Source of the DNA: Acholoe squamosa
Taxonomy: Eukaryota; Annelida; Polychaeta; Phyllodocida; Polynoidae
Assembly: GCA_949317995.1 (NCBI GenBank)
Contig: OX439037.1
Span: 54,780,080-54,844,079, forward strand
Length of the DNA stretch: 64,000 nt
Reading direction: 5' to 3'
Below are positions 1 through 12,300 of the stretch, piece by piece (the first letter of the stretch is position 1; each line of letters begins with the position of its first letter). The notes beneath the pieces were generated by a model. The model was not told where the DNA came from, did not search any database, and saw nothing but the letters and a program-made list of their open reading frames with translations. A program made the position numbers and the translations under genes.

Positions 1-607
1 TGTGGTAAATTAGCCCCATTCGGACGGGTTAGTGCGTGGGGAGAACAGATAGCAAGTGATTGTTGAGGGTGGTGGGTGGCCAGATATGGTTACTGATTAG
101 TCTGTGTTAGCTGCGTCCTGAGTTTTAAACGTGATGACTACACAGTACCACTGAGGCTGCATACCCCTTGAGGTGCGCTTGATGCCTCAGGACGCCTTCT
201 TGTAAACCCCTGGCCCTTTATCATCATAATGCACCAATGCAGTGATACTGACTCAAGTAGCCAGCACTGCGTGTGGGCATCTTGTCAAGTCTCTGGAACT
301 GCATCAACCCGTCGACATGCACTCATGCATCATGTTCATGATGCTTTCAAGCACGATGCAGCCCCTAAGGATTTAACCCCTAGCCACTGCCTGACCACCC
401 TTATAGCCCGAGGGGAAGGGGTTGGTGGTTAATTTTTAACACCCATACCCCAGGCTGGATTACACTCTGTACTGAGGCGCATACACAGAGCCACAAATAA
501 TTTTCTTGTTTTCAAAATGTCAAGACATTTTTTCCCTAGATTTCTTTTCGTCTTAATCGATTTATTTGAGAATAGATATCATATTGTTTTGCCTATCACA
601 TATCTCT
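1..607. other. Non-coding left flank
   Basis: I see no gene here. ORFs are short and unrecognised. Positions about 215-380 carry the sequence ATGCACCAATGCAGTGA, which recurs near 9255 and, in variant form, near 48620, between CCCTTTA-like and TTTAACCCC-like edges. This suggests a decayed copy of the short TTAA-flanked repeat family described elsewhere in the window. Confidence 0.5.
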
Positions 608-1477
608 CAGTGGCGGATCCAGGATTCTCTAGAAGGGGGGGCCAAGACCTGGTGAAAATGTTAGGAGTGTTACGTTACATGTCTTGGAGCACTGCAAGCG
701 AAGCGCAGCGGTCAAATTAGAAAATTTTGAGGGTTTAGACTTGAAATGGTGCATTCTTATGCATTCTAACTTAACATATTAAGTCTCAGGTCTTGTAAAA
801 TTTAAGGTGAGAAATCAGTTTTTATGTTAACAATTCTTGATGAATAGGTGGCCTATATATCTCCTTCCCTACACAAACAGAATGCCTTGAAGATCTCTAC
901 AAGAAATGTTCCATTCTGGTACATCATTGAACACCATATGAAATAGGGCATTTGTATTAAGCTTCTGATAATTGAAAGGATGGGGGTTTTGGGGGTTAGC
1001 CCCCAAGAGAAAGTTGAAATCTATGAGTTGAAATGGTGCAATCTGAAGCATTTTGGCACTATATATAGATTGGTATCACCTCTACCCCCCTAAAGAAATT
1101 AAGGGCTCTGGAACCATTTGGAGTTTGAAAAATTGAGCATGAGTTCCAATGATGTGGCATTAGAGTAAAGTGCAATTTAGAACTGAGGGTCATTGCGGGA
1201 GGTGGGCTGGAAGGTGTTTTTTTTAATATTGGAGGCCAGAAATAATTATTTCAAAATCATAAAAGAAATTCAGTTTGTATTGCACATATAAGAGAACCCA
1301 ACAGGTCATTTCCTGATGATCAAAGCTTTCTAATGGTATATGGAACCCCATATTCAAATAACTGCCTCCCTCTCCTTTCCTTTCCCCTCTCCCTCTCTTC
1401 TCTTCCTCCTTTTTTTTTTTTTTTTTTTTTTGGGGGGGGGGGCAAGGCCCGTTCGGCCCCCCCTGTATCCGCCACTG
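608..1477. mobile_element. Non-autonomous hAT-like DNA transposon (MITE-like)
   Basis: The left end reads CAGTGGCGGATCCAGG and the right end is its inverted counterpart CCTGTATCCGCCACTG, with one mismatch over 16 bases. Both ends are followed internally by G/C homopolymer runs. The CAGTGGCG-type terminus is typical of hAT superfamily elements. The expected 8-bp target duplication is only partly visible: the flanks share the 5 bases TCTCT next to each end. The interior of about 840 bp has no transposase-like ORF, so the element would depend on a partner in trans. A long T-run followed by a G-run lies at about 1411-1442. Superfamily assignment rests on the ends alone. Confidence 0.6.
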
Positions 1478-4400
1478 GACTCTCTTAAAACAAGAAATAA
1501 TTGCTGCAAAGAGGAACCTTATATTTGGCTGTGTACCGATACCCACTGGTTGTGTGAGGAGTGAGCAGCTCAGGAGGTTCCCTGCATCGAGCTGCTCCCT
1601 GCATACATCACTACTTGGTCAGCAGATCACGGCCCCTGCCTATAAAGCAGGATTTATGAAGGGACAGATCACAGAGTTCACACCTAAGACGTTGAGCTGC
1701 TCACTATTGAAAGACACTTCATAGATTACATGACTCCCCTATCACTACTATCTCTTACCCTTGTAGACCACACTGACATAGAAACTGACATGGTAATTAG
1801 CCATCTTATCTAGGATATACACCTTTTATCAAACTTACATCTATACGGATATGTGCGTTAGATTAAGGTTTTCAGGACTACTCGAATGCACTATTCAGAC
1901 CTGAAGGTTTGATCCAATAAACCAATTGACGCAGTGCTGGTGCGCCGTTAACATGAAGATTTCATGCAGTTCTTAAAGTACATATCCGCACGTCGCTGCC
2001 TGCTAGGTAGCACAATATGGGATGTTCACAAACCCAACCGGTCTATCCTAGACAAAGCCCTAATTCTTATTCATCGAGATTTGTTTCGCACAGGTAAGGT
2101 TGCCGTTAAAAATCTCAAATCATGAATTTTGATTTCAGAAATTCACACTCGTTATTTGTGCGACCTGATATTTTCTTAATGATACATATGAACTAAATCT
2201 ACTTGTGTCTGAAAATGATTCCCTACTCACTTCCATTAGATATCTGTAGACTAGTTGATATGAACTGGAGCTCTCGACGGTACTAGCTGAAAACCTGGTT
2301 AAAAAGACCTTTGCCAAAAGATGTAAGAGAAATGATTCTGAAATGAAGGATTGCAAATGTGTACTATATTGTCCTGTTTGGAAAGTCCTCAGAGACAGGG
2401 TTAAGCGGGGACTATTTACTGGACATTTATTGCACATAAATCATATTGACTCCATTCCAGCCTAGTCATCTGTTGAGTCATAGCCATCAAAGGGCCATCT
2501 CGTTCGGACTTTCTGTAAATCATACTCTATCCATTAAAGTGGCCAGAATAGGCCCACATAAAGCACACCACAAGTATTTGCCAATCGATAGATGTCACAT
2601 GTTTTGCTCCCTTTTAAAGACCAATTCACACCGAGCAATAAAATAGTGCTTGTCTAGATTCGGACAAATGATTGCTTGCCAGTGCACGTTCAATATTTTT
2701 TTTGCTATGAAATAGATAATGGTGTTTATCACTGACGTATCCTTTGCCTGGTAATTGGGAAATGGGGGGGGGGTCTTTTTTTGTCCTATGGAATTTTGCG
2801 ACGGGGATGACGTGGCCCCCAATCCTAGACCAACCCCATGAAGTCAGAAGGAAAAGGACAAGCCAACCCCCCCCCCCAAAAAAAAAAAAAAACAAACAAA
2901 AAAAAAACCGTAGTACCTGTCTAGACCCACTTTCCCTGGGTATAATTTATCAATCTCAGTACTGGTACCATTATGTCTGATTTCACCAATGGCCCCCGGG
3001 CGTAAAACTAAACAAATAAACTGGTACCATTCTACCGTGAATCTTATTCTTTTAGTTTTAGTTTACATAATATGTGTAAGAGCCAATTTTTATGGGAGGG
3101 GGGAAGGGGCAGGGGTCTCGGTTGGGGGGGGCACTATGTTATTTTCATATAGGCTAGAGGGTCAGACCCCCCACCCCCGCCCCATTTTTCCTTCTGTCCC
3201 AATGTGTGATTTCTCAGGTTGAAGTTGAATCCTGCCCACAAACCCAACCCTTGCAATCTACTGGAAAGAAAAGGGCGTTTGAGGTGAAGGAGAGACCAAG
3301 TGTCTTTAAGTTGCGGACCAATTTGCTGGATGGCAGGTGGCCTCTGGAGGAGCCATGGCCTGGCTTAGTCTGGTATTAGTCATGATAACCAGATAGAGAA
3401 TAATCACATTTCAACCCCGCCAGCATTAATCCTTCCAACCCTGGAGGGACCAGAGCTGGCCACAAAGAGATTTAATCAAGCCTAATTTGGCCCTCACCTG
3501 TGAGAGGCACCCCAACACCCTCTTACCCTCCTTGAGGGCCCCTCCCCTTCACACACACCCGCCTCTTAGACCATCCCTTCTTGGACCTCTCCATTAGCAC
3601 TTCTCCCGATCGGGCGTCGGCTTGTGGCCGGCCATCTATAAGGACAAAAAGAAAAGGCAGGGGGCAAAGTCGCTCTTCATGATATCCAATTAACCTTGGT
3701 GACTTAGGTAGACCCCTTTGTTTTCTTTACTGCCGCACCTCAGGGATTCTGACCTTCTCGTAGGCCAGAACCACGCACGGGTACCCATTCACACGCATGC
3801 ACTGATACACTTTGAAGGCCTCTCTACTTAATGAAAAATTAGAATACAGGACCTCTGCTATCCTAAAATCTTGCAGGCATGACTGCAAACCCTATTACAG
3901 TGCAAATTGTTAAGGCAGTTTCAGGTGAATTTCGGACCTTCCCGACGTCTGCACTATTGTTAGAGCGAGAATTTCACCCTTATCATGCTAATAATGACTC
4001 GTTATGTGGATAACCAGAGATGATGGTATATTTGAACATTTATGAAATTCGTATTCAGCTAAAAGCGATAAAAAGACACTGCTGTGGCAGAAAAACAAAA
4101 GAATACAATGTACTGCCTGTAACATACTACAATCTCTATATACTACTTACTCGCCTTTGTCTGTATTGGAGCACGTGGGAGTGGCAGTAATCTTAGTGCA
4201 TCTAGTGATTTTTGAATGTATAGAATTTCATTCTTTAAGAGATAGTGTTATGAAATATAAAAGTGTGAGTGATAAAACATGGCTTTCACATACGTGAGCC
4301 TTCCATGTGGGGGTCCTCCCGTCAATTTGCGCACATACTCACAGATCAAGATGGAATTCGTTAACTGTTTGCGCTACGTATTACAATCGATAGCCAAAGT

Positions 4401-5348
4401 CCGTGGGACATAAATTGCATGAAATTAAATCTGGCACAAACAAATTCTAGTAACAAGAGGCTCTACATGGCTATTGTTGTTTTATGAATATGAACCCATT
4501 TGGGTCTTGGGGGGGCACTACTGCATTAAACTATAAATCAATATCAAACATACTTTCGTGTTTATCGAACTGCTCATATACATGCATATCTTCTCTACAG
4601 AAAACGAAACCCAAACTGATTGGAACTTGGCCGGGTAACTGTGGCTAGTGTTCGGGACTCTATTGCAACCGGTGGTAGTTTAACCCTGACTCTCATTCAA
4701 ACACGCAATTTATGACTTGAAGGCATGTACGTGTGGCCAGAATCTGAGGCGTGTGCCATGCATTTGTAGCCGGGTATAAAAGAGGACAAAAATCATCCAA
4801 ATTCCTTTCTACAAAATCAACTTGAACCTGATCTGAGATGTGGCTTAAATGACCTCTCTTTAAAATCAAGAAAGGCTTGAATGATGCTCGATCCTTTTAG
4901 TGACCTGTTTTACTGATGCACGTTTATAGAAAATATTGGTTCAGTCTGCAGACTTTTGCTCCACATCGACAGTCGATCAGCCTATATATTCATAGTGTAC
5001 ATAAGGACGAAACTTTGAGATTGAGAGAATGTAACGTAAGACAAAGTAAAACATTTCATGATTTCTTAAACCAAGTGTCAGTGTACAATTTTTGCAATCA
5101 AAATTCACAACTTTGTATAATTGCTTTTCCAAATATTTTTTTTTGTGTTACGAAACCACGGTTAATGTGGGCGTATTGAGTCCCTTCTGTCGTATGTGTT
5201 TACACGTTTTGCATGTTGTGATATGTTTGTACTGTGTGAACCCACTCTTTTCAAACATATTGAACATTTTAGAGACACAAATGTAACTCTGGGGCCTCAC
5301 ATGCAACCCACTCACACAGGTCCGGCATCAAGTTTATCAGCTTTTATA
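1478..5348. other. Non-coding region with low-complexity tracts
   Basis: No supportable gene. Three copies of the 9-mer GAGCAGCTC/GAGCTGCTC lie at 1563, 1589 and 1694. Homopolymer runs of G, C and A occupy about 2760-2910 and 3090-3185. A 30-base stretch at 2988-3017 recurs with 4 mismatches at 38857-38886, so it belongs to a dispersed repeat. A consensus-like TATAAAAG sits at 4775, but no recognisable coding exon follows it. The 3360-3600 interval is more GC-rich and contains TAATCC and CACCTG motifs; a regulatory role would be guesswork. Confidence 0.4.
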
Positions 5349-5403
5349 CCATGGTTATCCAGTTTAGGCACCGTTTTACGATGCCTAAACTGGATAACCA
5401 TGG
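5349..5403. repeat. Perfect 22-bp inverted repeat (hairpin)
   Basis: Two perfectly complementary 22-base arms (5349-5370 and 5382-5403) are separated by an 11-base loop. The arms start and end with CCATGG. Immediately downstream are several direct copies of GCACTGTTTA(TA/A)GG-like sequence to about 5450. This is consistent with the terminal portion of a foldback or MITE-type element. Confidence 0.85.
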
Positions 5404-5534
5404 CACTGTTTATAGGCACTGTTAAATGCACTGTTTAAGGCACTGTTTATAGACTCGCAACAAATAACATTGAATTTAATGGTTTTAAAGGGTAAAAATG
5501 ATTACTTTAATGGTGGAAACCATGGTATAAACGT

Positions 5535-5640
5535 CATAGGTGATGGGTGGGGGTGCACTCGGTTCTTTTATCCCTTAGATAAGGCCTTGTTCCCTTATCT
5601 GGGATAAAAGGACCTAGTGAACCCCAATCCATCATCTATG
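5535..5640. repeat. Foldback element, about 50-bp imperfect arms
   Basis: The left arm (5535-5584) and right arm (about 5592-5640) are inverted copies of each other with a few mismatches, meeting over a loop of under 10 bases. The outer ends read CATAGGTGATGG and CCATCATCTATG. Such a structure is usual for MITE or foldback repeats; I see no coding potential. Confidence 0.75.
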
Positions 5641-7944
5641 TCCTTAATGTTGCTCCATGGCCCAATGGGTGAGTCATTCTGAAGTAGTGTGTAAAGGGTA
5701 CATTACAGTATTAACACTCGTACCTTGCGCCATGTTATGGCACTAGTAAGCACTAGAATGATCGTGAATTTGTCACCCTGCAAGCATGTTTCAGACTACA
5801 TGTACAAAATTGCAACCTATTATAGTACTAGAATGTACTATCAAATAATCAGAAGTACCAACCAGGATTGGAGAATATAAATGTGGTGTTTATTCCATAA
5901 GGTGTACATAATAATATACAGTTATGGATAACCACCTGGACTACCTGACCACTGGCCTTGAAAGTCTGGATATAAGTGATTCCTGCTACAGTCATGGGTC
6001 CAGTGGTGGTAGACAGGTGTCCCGTTCTATGATTGGATAATTAGAACATGGCATTAATTGGTTGACATGATACAGGCTATTATATTGGCTGGTGGGGACA
6101 GGAAGTACCCTGCCCCCTACCACACTACAGGTATCATGGGATGCCACCTGGAGGGAGAGCAGGAAGTGGTGTACCCCTATCCCCTCCAGGTGTGCTTTGT
6201 ACAGATGTTAGTGTTTTATCAATAGAGGGGCCTAATCCCTGAATGGGTATTAATCCTTCAAAGGATAACGGTTACAGCCAGCTCTATAGATGTTGGAGTG
6301 TGTCTAGACATTGAATGGGGCCTAGACATTATAACCATAGTTCTTATTAGAATACAATTTATACCAGAAATATGGAGGAATGTATATTACAGGTATTTGC
6401 TAATAATTCATATATTATGGTCAATAAGTCATATATTTATCATATTAATGTAGATATTGCATCATATTATGTAACACTTAAGGGAAAACGTTGATGTGGG
6501 GAATCCATGGATGACACTATGTTTGAAGAGTGAGTAGTATCTCCTGCTCCATTTCTTTTTGTCTCCTAGAAGAGGGACATGGTGGGAGTTGAATAATATA
6601 GTCTACTACCACTATGCTTTGCCGCTTCCTGTACAGTGGTGCCCAGCAGGTTTATACCTTAAGGCGACAGAGTATAATAGTACCAAGCATAATACCCGTT
6701 TAAAAATCCGTCGTTCTTTTACCACCAGTGACCCATCAAACACATGGCCAACTTCTTGGGCGGTGAAGAATGTTTTAGCCTGCTGATTGTGTAAGCTATC
6801 ATATGAGTAAAAGTGGGTCATACTCGATGGTCGTGAAATCTACCATGATAGCATGTGGTAAAACATCCCCTTTAAGCAGTGACTCCACCTGAAACATTTT
6901 AATCCGGTTTTCAGATCAGGTATGACGAAGACCTATGGGACTGCTTCTGCTGAAGTAATTTTGCAATTCTTAGGACTATACTTTGCTAGAGATCATTATA
7001 TTGCGCATACCACCTTAAAAGAGCTATCAATATTCCCCAGGTTTGAAAATAAAGTATGGTTCTTGGTCGTGTCCGCTTTGTGACCGTCGGTGGTGGAATA
7101 AGTTGTATTTCATACCTTGGTGCCAACACCAGTGCTGCTGCTGTACACCGCACGTGTATGGACACTGTAAAAAGGTCGAAATAACGAGACAATCAAGTGT
7201 CGCAAAGTTGTCAGAGTCCCATCATTATTTTCTCGTGCATTCCTTGTACCACTGTACTGCCATCTGGGACTTCATTGTAGACACTTCACTATATCAATAT
7301 GATTACCGCATGATTATGAATTCTGGTCCACTTTTCAGGGGACCCGGTAAATTAAACAGCTTATTTTTACAGTGTAGGCTATGTGTGTATGTACAGGTAC
7401 TTCAGGTGCTTATACCTAGACACCGGAAGTGCCCCAGCCATACCGGGGCACCGCCTGGTGGCCGCCCAGTGGGATGCCTGCTGAAACACTCTCCATTGTC
7501 ATGCGCACACCCGACTTGATCCCAATCCCTACTTCTCATTTCCGGTTCCCCGTAGCAGGTACCCTCCTATTAGACCCCCAGTACTGACGTTGGTGTAGGG
7601 AGGGGGGCGTCACCAAGGTCTCTACGGCGACACGCATGTACAGGGGGACTACTTCCGGTGTGTGATAGAAGCATTCCGACGTTATGAGCAATTTCCCGGC
7701 TTGGACTATCTGCGGAGCTGTTCGACAACGGTCTGCCCGCCGTTATCGCAGCGCTTTCAAGCAGCAATCGTCAAGTATTTCTCCCCTTTGTCCTTGCCTT
7801 ATTCCCAGGCAGTGCGTTAGACAATGGTCGTGAGCAGAAATGGCAGAGCATGTGTAGGTAAATATGGTAGGTGGTGACATCCTGTCATGTGCCCCATGAC
7901 GTAAGGTGACAGTAGTATTTTTTAACATGACACATGACATGAAG
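5641..7944. other. Non-coding, AT-rich region
   Basis: No recognisable gene. An 11-bp hairpin (6145-6155 with 6182-6192, arms CACCTGGAGGG) is present. An open stretch on the + strand at 7043-7519 (158 codons) begins with TTG, resembles nothing I know and is not annotated as a gene. Confidence 0.4.
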
Positions 7945-8848
7945 TCACAGTGGCTTCATGTAACATAGTGTGGCAGTGACATCATGTAACATAGTGTGGC
8001 AGTGGCATCATATAACATAGGGTGGCAGTGGTTTGATGTAACATAGTGTGGCAGTGGCATCATGTAACATAGTGTGGCAGTGTTTTGATGTAACATAGTG
8101 TGGCAGTGACATCATGTAACATAGTGTGGCAGTGGCATCATATAACATAGGGTGGCAGTGGTTTGATGTAACATAGTGTGGCAGTGACATCATGTAACAT
8201 AGTGTGGCAGTGGCATCATATAACATAGGGTGGCAGTGGTTTGATGTAACATAGTGTGGCAGTGGCTTCATGTAATATAGTGTGGCAGTGACATCATATA
8301 ACATAGTGTGGCAGTGGCATCATGTAACATAGGGTGGCAGTGGTTTGATGTAACACGGTGTGACAGTGGCATCATGTAACATAGGGTGGCAGTGGTTTGA
8401 TGTAACATAGGGTGGCAGTGACATCATGTAACATATGGTGGCAGTGTTTTGATGTAACACAGTGTGGCAGTGGCATCATGTAACATAGGGTGGCAGTGGC
8501 ATCATGTAACATAGTGTGGCAGTGGCATCATGCAATATAGGGTGGCAGTGGTTTAATGTAACATAGTGTGGCAGTGGCATCATGTAACATAGGGTGGCAG
8601 TGGTTTAATGTAACATTTTGTGGCAGTGGCATCATGTAACATAGGGTGGCAGTGGTTTAATGTAACATAGTGTGGCAGTGGCATCATGTAACATAGGGTG
8701 GCAGTGGTTTAATGTAACATTTTGTGGCAGTGGCATCATGTAACATAGGGTGGCAGTGGTTTAATGTAACATAGTGTGGCAGTGGCATCATGAAACATAG
8801 GGTGGCTGTGGTTTAATGTAACATAATGTGGCAGTTGCTTCATAACAT
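7945..8848. repeat. 26-bp minisatellite with 52- and 104-bp higher-order periods
   Basis: About 35 tandem copies of a 26-base unit (core GTGGCAGTGGCATCATGTAA). Units alternate between a CATCATGTAACAT form and a TTTGATGTAACAT or TTTAATGTAACAT form, giving a 52-bp dimer. In the distal third (about 8530-8830) the TTTAATG units alternate between ATAGTG and TTTTGTG endings, giving a 104-bp period. Open reading frames across it are by-products of the repeat. Confidence 0.95.
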
Positions 8849-9102
8849 ACCTTATACAATTCAAGTTGATAGTCGGGTGATATGACGTGCCTGTCACAAT
8901 GGTGTCGTGTGCAGACTTGTCAGTGGCATCATATGACACGCCAATGGCATCAGATACCCATGGTGGAATCAGCGCTTAAGAGGACAGCCACCAGAGGTAG
9001 ACCGTTACTTGGTCTCCATGTGCTAAAACACCTGTCCACAACTACCGACCGCGGTGTCAAGTCCTGCAGGATTACACCCTCCCTATTAGTTAAACGCAAT
9101 CC

Positions 9103-9355
9103 CTAACCCTTTATTGACTCATTACTGCATGATGCCCATTTAACACCGTGATGTATGGATGTACGGGTCTGGCGAGTAGCTCGACAGGGCTTCCTACGTG
9201 CACCACACCTGTCATTTTACGATGTATGATATACTCTGACAGGATCAGCATGATGCACCAATACAGTGACGCCAATATAATATTGCACTGTTGCATCATG
9301 AGGTGTTCTAAAAGAGTATTGACCTGGGTGCACAATGCAGCAATTAAAGGGTTAT
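9103..9355. repeat. Short TTAA-type (piggyBac-like) non-autonomous element
   Basis: The left edge reads CTAACCCTTTATTGAC and the right edge GCAATTAAAGGGTTA, which are inverted relatives. TTAA-like tetramers sit outside CCCTTTA termini, the layout expected of piggyBac-type MITEs. The interior contains ATGATGCACCAATACAGTGA, shared in variant form with about 231 and 48617. The outer tetramers are degenerate (CTAA and TTAT). Confidence 0.4.
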
Positions 9356-12300
9356 GCTTCTCTATGTACGAGGCCAGCGGCCAGAACGCCATGATAAGCC
9401 CCAGTCGTAATGAGCGAGCTACCTCGAGCTGCTCGCCACAGAAAGCCGCCAATTAGACACGGCGAGCAGTTCAGTGCCAAGCTAAGCCCTGCTTATGCTC
9501 ACCAGTCCCTCCCGGGCCCTGTCGCTGAACCGTCCATCTTGTGCTACTCAACGGGACCGGTGGTGCCGCCATCGGTGAGCCATTGATCCAGGCGTTGGTT
9601 TGATTCCCAAAAGGCGGCCCGGTAATAGATTCTCTTGATGAGCAGCTCACCTAATTTCCTGCATTCTCACAACTAGCAGCATTTAGTTATTTATAGTGAG
9701 GGGTCGCACTGGCTGCTATCAGAGAGGCTGTGTTTTTAACTGCTGCATGAAAGGTGTATGAGGTTTTCAATATGTAAAGGGGATTTTCCACCCGGGACTT
9801 ATGTTTAATCAGGAACCAATTGGAGCAATCCCTATCCCTATATAATCTGGGACTCATTCTAACGGTATTGTGCCCCCGCTCCCGGTGGAATTCAAATTTC
9901 ACCCGTTTGAAGAGGTCCTTCCATCAAACCATATTTCTGGCTGGATACACCATCTATGGCCATGCGGTATAAGTATACATATAATGTCTTTGGTCTGCCT
10001 GATTTATTTTTTTCTGTGTGTAATACTGTTTGGGGTTGATTCGAGGAAAGCATTTGAATTGAATTTGTAGTTTACAATGTCATCTTTCACTCTATCATTA
10101 AGGAATCAATCTTTCCACTAATTCCCATGATTTATTTGACCATTAACAAGCTACCGAAAAGATAACTGAAAAATTTATTTTTTATCTGTTATCACCCAAA
10201 GCATATTCATTTTGCAAGAAGCTCGAGTGATGTCTCGTCGTAATTTACAGGTTTTGTGATGACCTTAAAAGTTCTCAGAGTAACAGTGTGCTTCATTTAA
10301 AGTTGGCATATCCACTAAAAAGACAGATTTGAAAATTTGTGGAAACCTGTCTAAATAGCTTATTGTTGTTCCAATCACTGCTTGCACAGAGTGCCTCTAA
10401 ACAAAGTGTCCAATTACAGCACAAGAATACAAGAGGCTTCACCTAACAACCCTTAACATTGCTTGAAAATTAGGACTGGCCAAAAATGTATCCCGCTAGG
10501 TCGATATAGCAAATCAGACATACATAATTTATTGCTACAATAGGAATGAATACATCCCATATATTCTTTGGCTTCGAGCAGAAATATTTCATATAATCAT
10601 TAGATGTTTTGACAAATGGTTTAGAATATTGTTCATATGGGAAACTCCAGATTGGATACTTTGTTAGCAGATATGATCACTTTAAAAGAAAAATAGCGTT
10701 ATTCCTCTGGTTTCCTATAGGCATACCTTTAAGTTGAACAAACACCACATTATCTGTTGTAGATTTTCTCCTAATCACACCAGCCTCTTCCAATATCGAT
10801 CGCCTTTCCTTAATTTCCTGTCAGCAGATTAGTGTTTGTGATTCCCATCTCGTAACGTGCACTTTTGCAAATTTTGGGAATTTCTTCTTTTTTTTTCAAG
10901 ATTCCTCACACGATTTAAAAGGTCCCTAACACAAAACAGTGTAAGCCCACAGTAACGATTCGATTAGTCACACAGAGACGTAACTCGCTGCCTGTAAATG
11001 ATGCCGTCATTTGTAAACGTTCACCAACCAACAAATGGTCCCCTTCCTACTTGTACAGGGATAACCTGGTGATGAATTAATGCACATTTGCACTTCTATA
11101 TCCCGATATTCAGCACCTCTGAAGGTCTGAATAAACTTTAAACATCAGTTACTATACTATTGTGGGAGTGGTTTCCCCCGACCACTGCATTCCGTCTTGA
11201 TAACATAGGGTATTAGCCCGCCTTGAACAAAAGTAGCGTCTTGCCCCTTAGGGGGTTGGTGAGGCTGGTGTGAGCCTTGGGCAGTACGGACAGCAGATAG
11301 CCCCAATATCCTTATTAATTCAGCCGTGGCTACTGGTGACCACTCGGCAGTCTGTGAGTAGCTCACTGTATGCCCTCCGGCTAAGCGAGCTGCTCTCATC
11401 CCTAATCCGCCCGCCTACCTGGGGTGCCGGCCCGCACCCCGGGCGCTCATTGGGGGCGGTCCGCTTCTCGGCGATTGCCTTTTCTGGCGCTGCGCTCTGA
11501 TGCCGAATTTTGCAGTGGCCGCGTTATATGCGGGAGCCATGTGTGTAATCGGCAGAGCGCGGCCAACGTGCCCCCGGCCGGGTATTAACACCAGGCCTGG
11601 GCAGGTGGCCGTGGTTAGGCCAGGGGAAAGCAAGTGTCGCCAGGGACCAACGCCGTCCTGACTTAACCCAAGGCTATACGCCAATGCTGGAGGGCCCCAC
11701 TGTGAATCATCCCTCACTCCCTGATCCCGCCGGACAAAGTTGCCTTAATGACACTCACAGTTACAATTTGTATCACGACCTCACAACCCCCTAATTTGCC
11801 TTCTACCCTTCAACCCCTCCCCCTTTCCTATGGGACCTAGTGTATTAACACAAATGGGACGCTCTGCGATGTTATGTTCACATAGGATCCTGTGGACCTC
11901 AGCCATAACGACAGGGAAGGTCGTTAGTATGTAATTAAACAGACATAAATGAGCCAACGGGGTCGTGATAAGAGTCTAATCGCTGCCACATTGCTGACCC
12001 CGCCAGCTGCAGGCCATGATGTCCCTATGTGAAGAAAGTCCATATGGGGCAGGAAGAATGTCCGCATTTATGTAATGAATATGTGATTGAATGAGGTTAG
12101 CGTATGGTAGACATGTAAGTAGCAAATATGTGATTGACAAGGGTTTGAAGAATGCCCCACCATTTATGTACCGAATGTGTGGTTAAAAATGGTTTGAAAA
12201 CTCAGACTGCCCAGGTGCAGTTCGATTGAGAGGGACGTAGACGACACTCTGGACAGTTGGGGCTCTAGGATCTCATTTAACCCTATCTGGACGTAGCCTC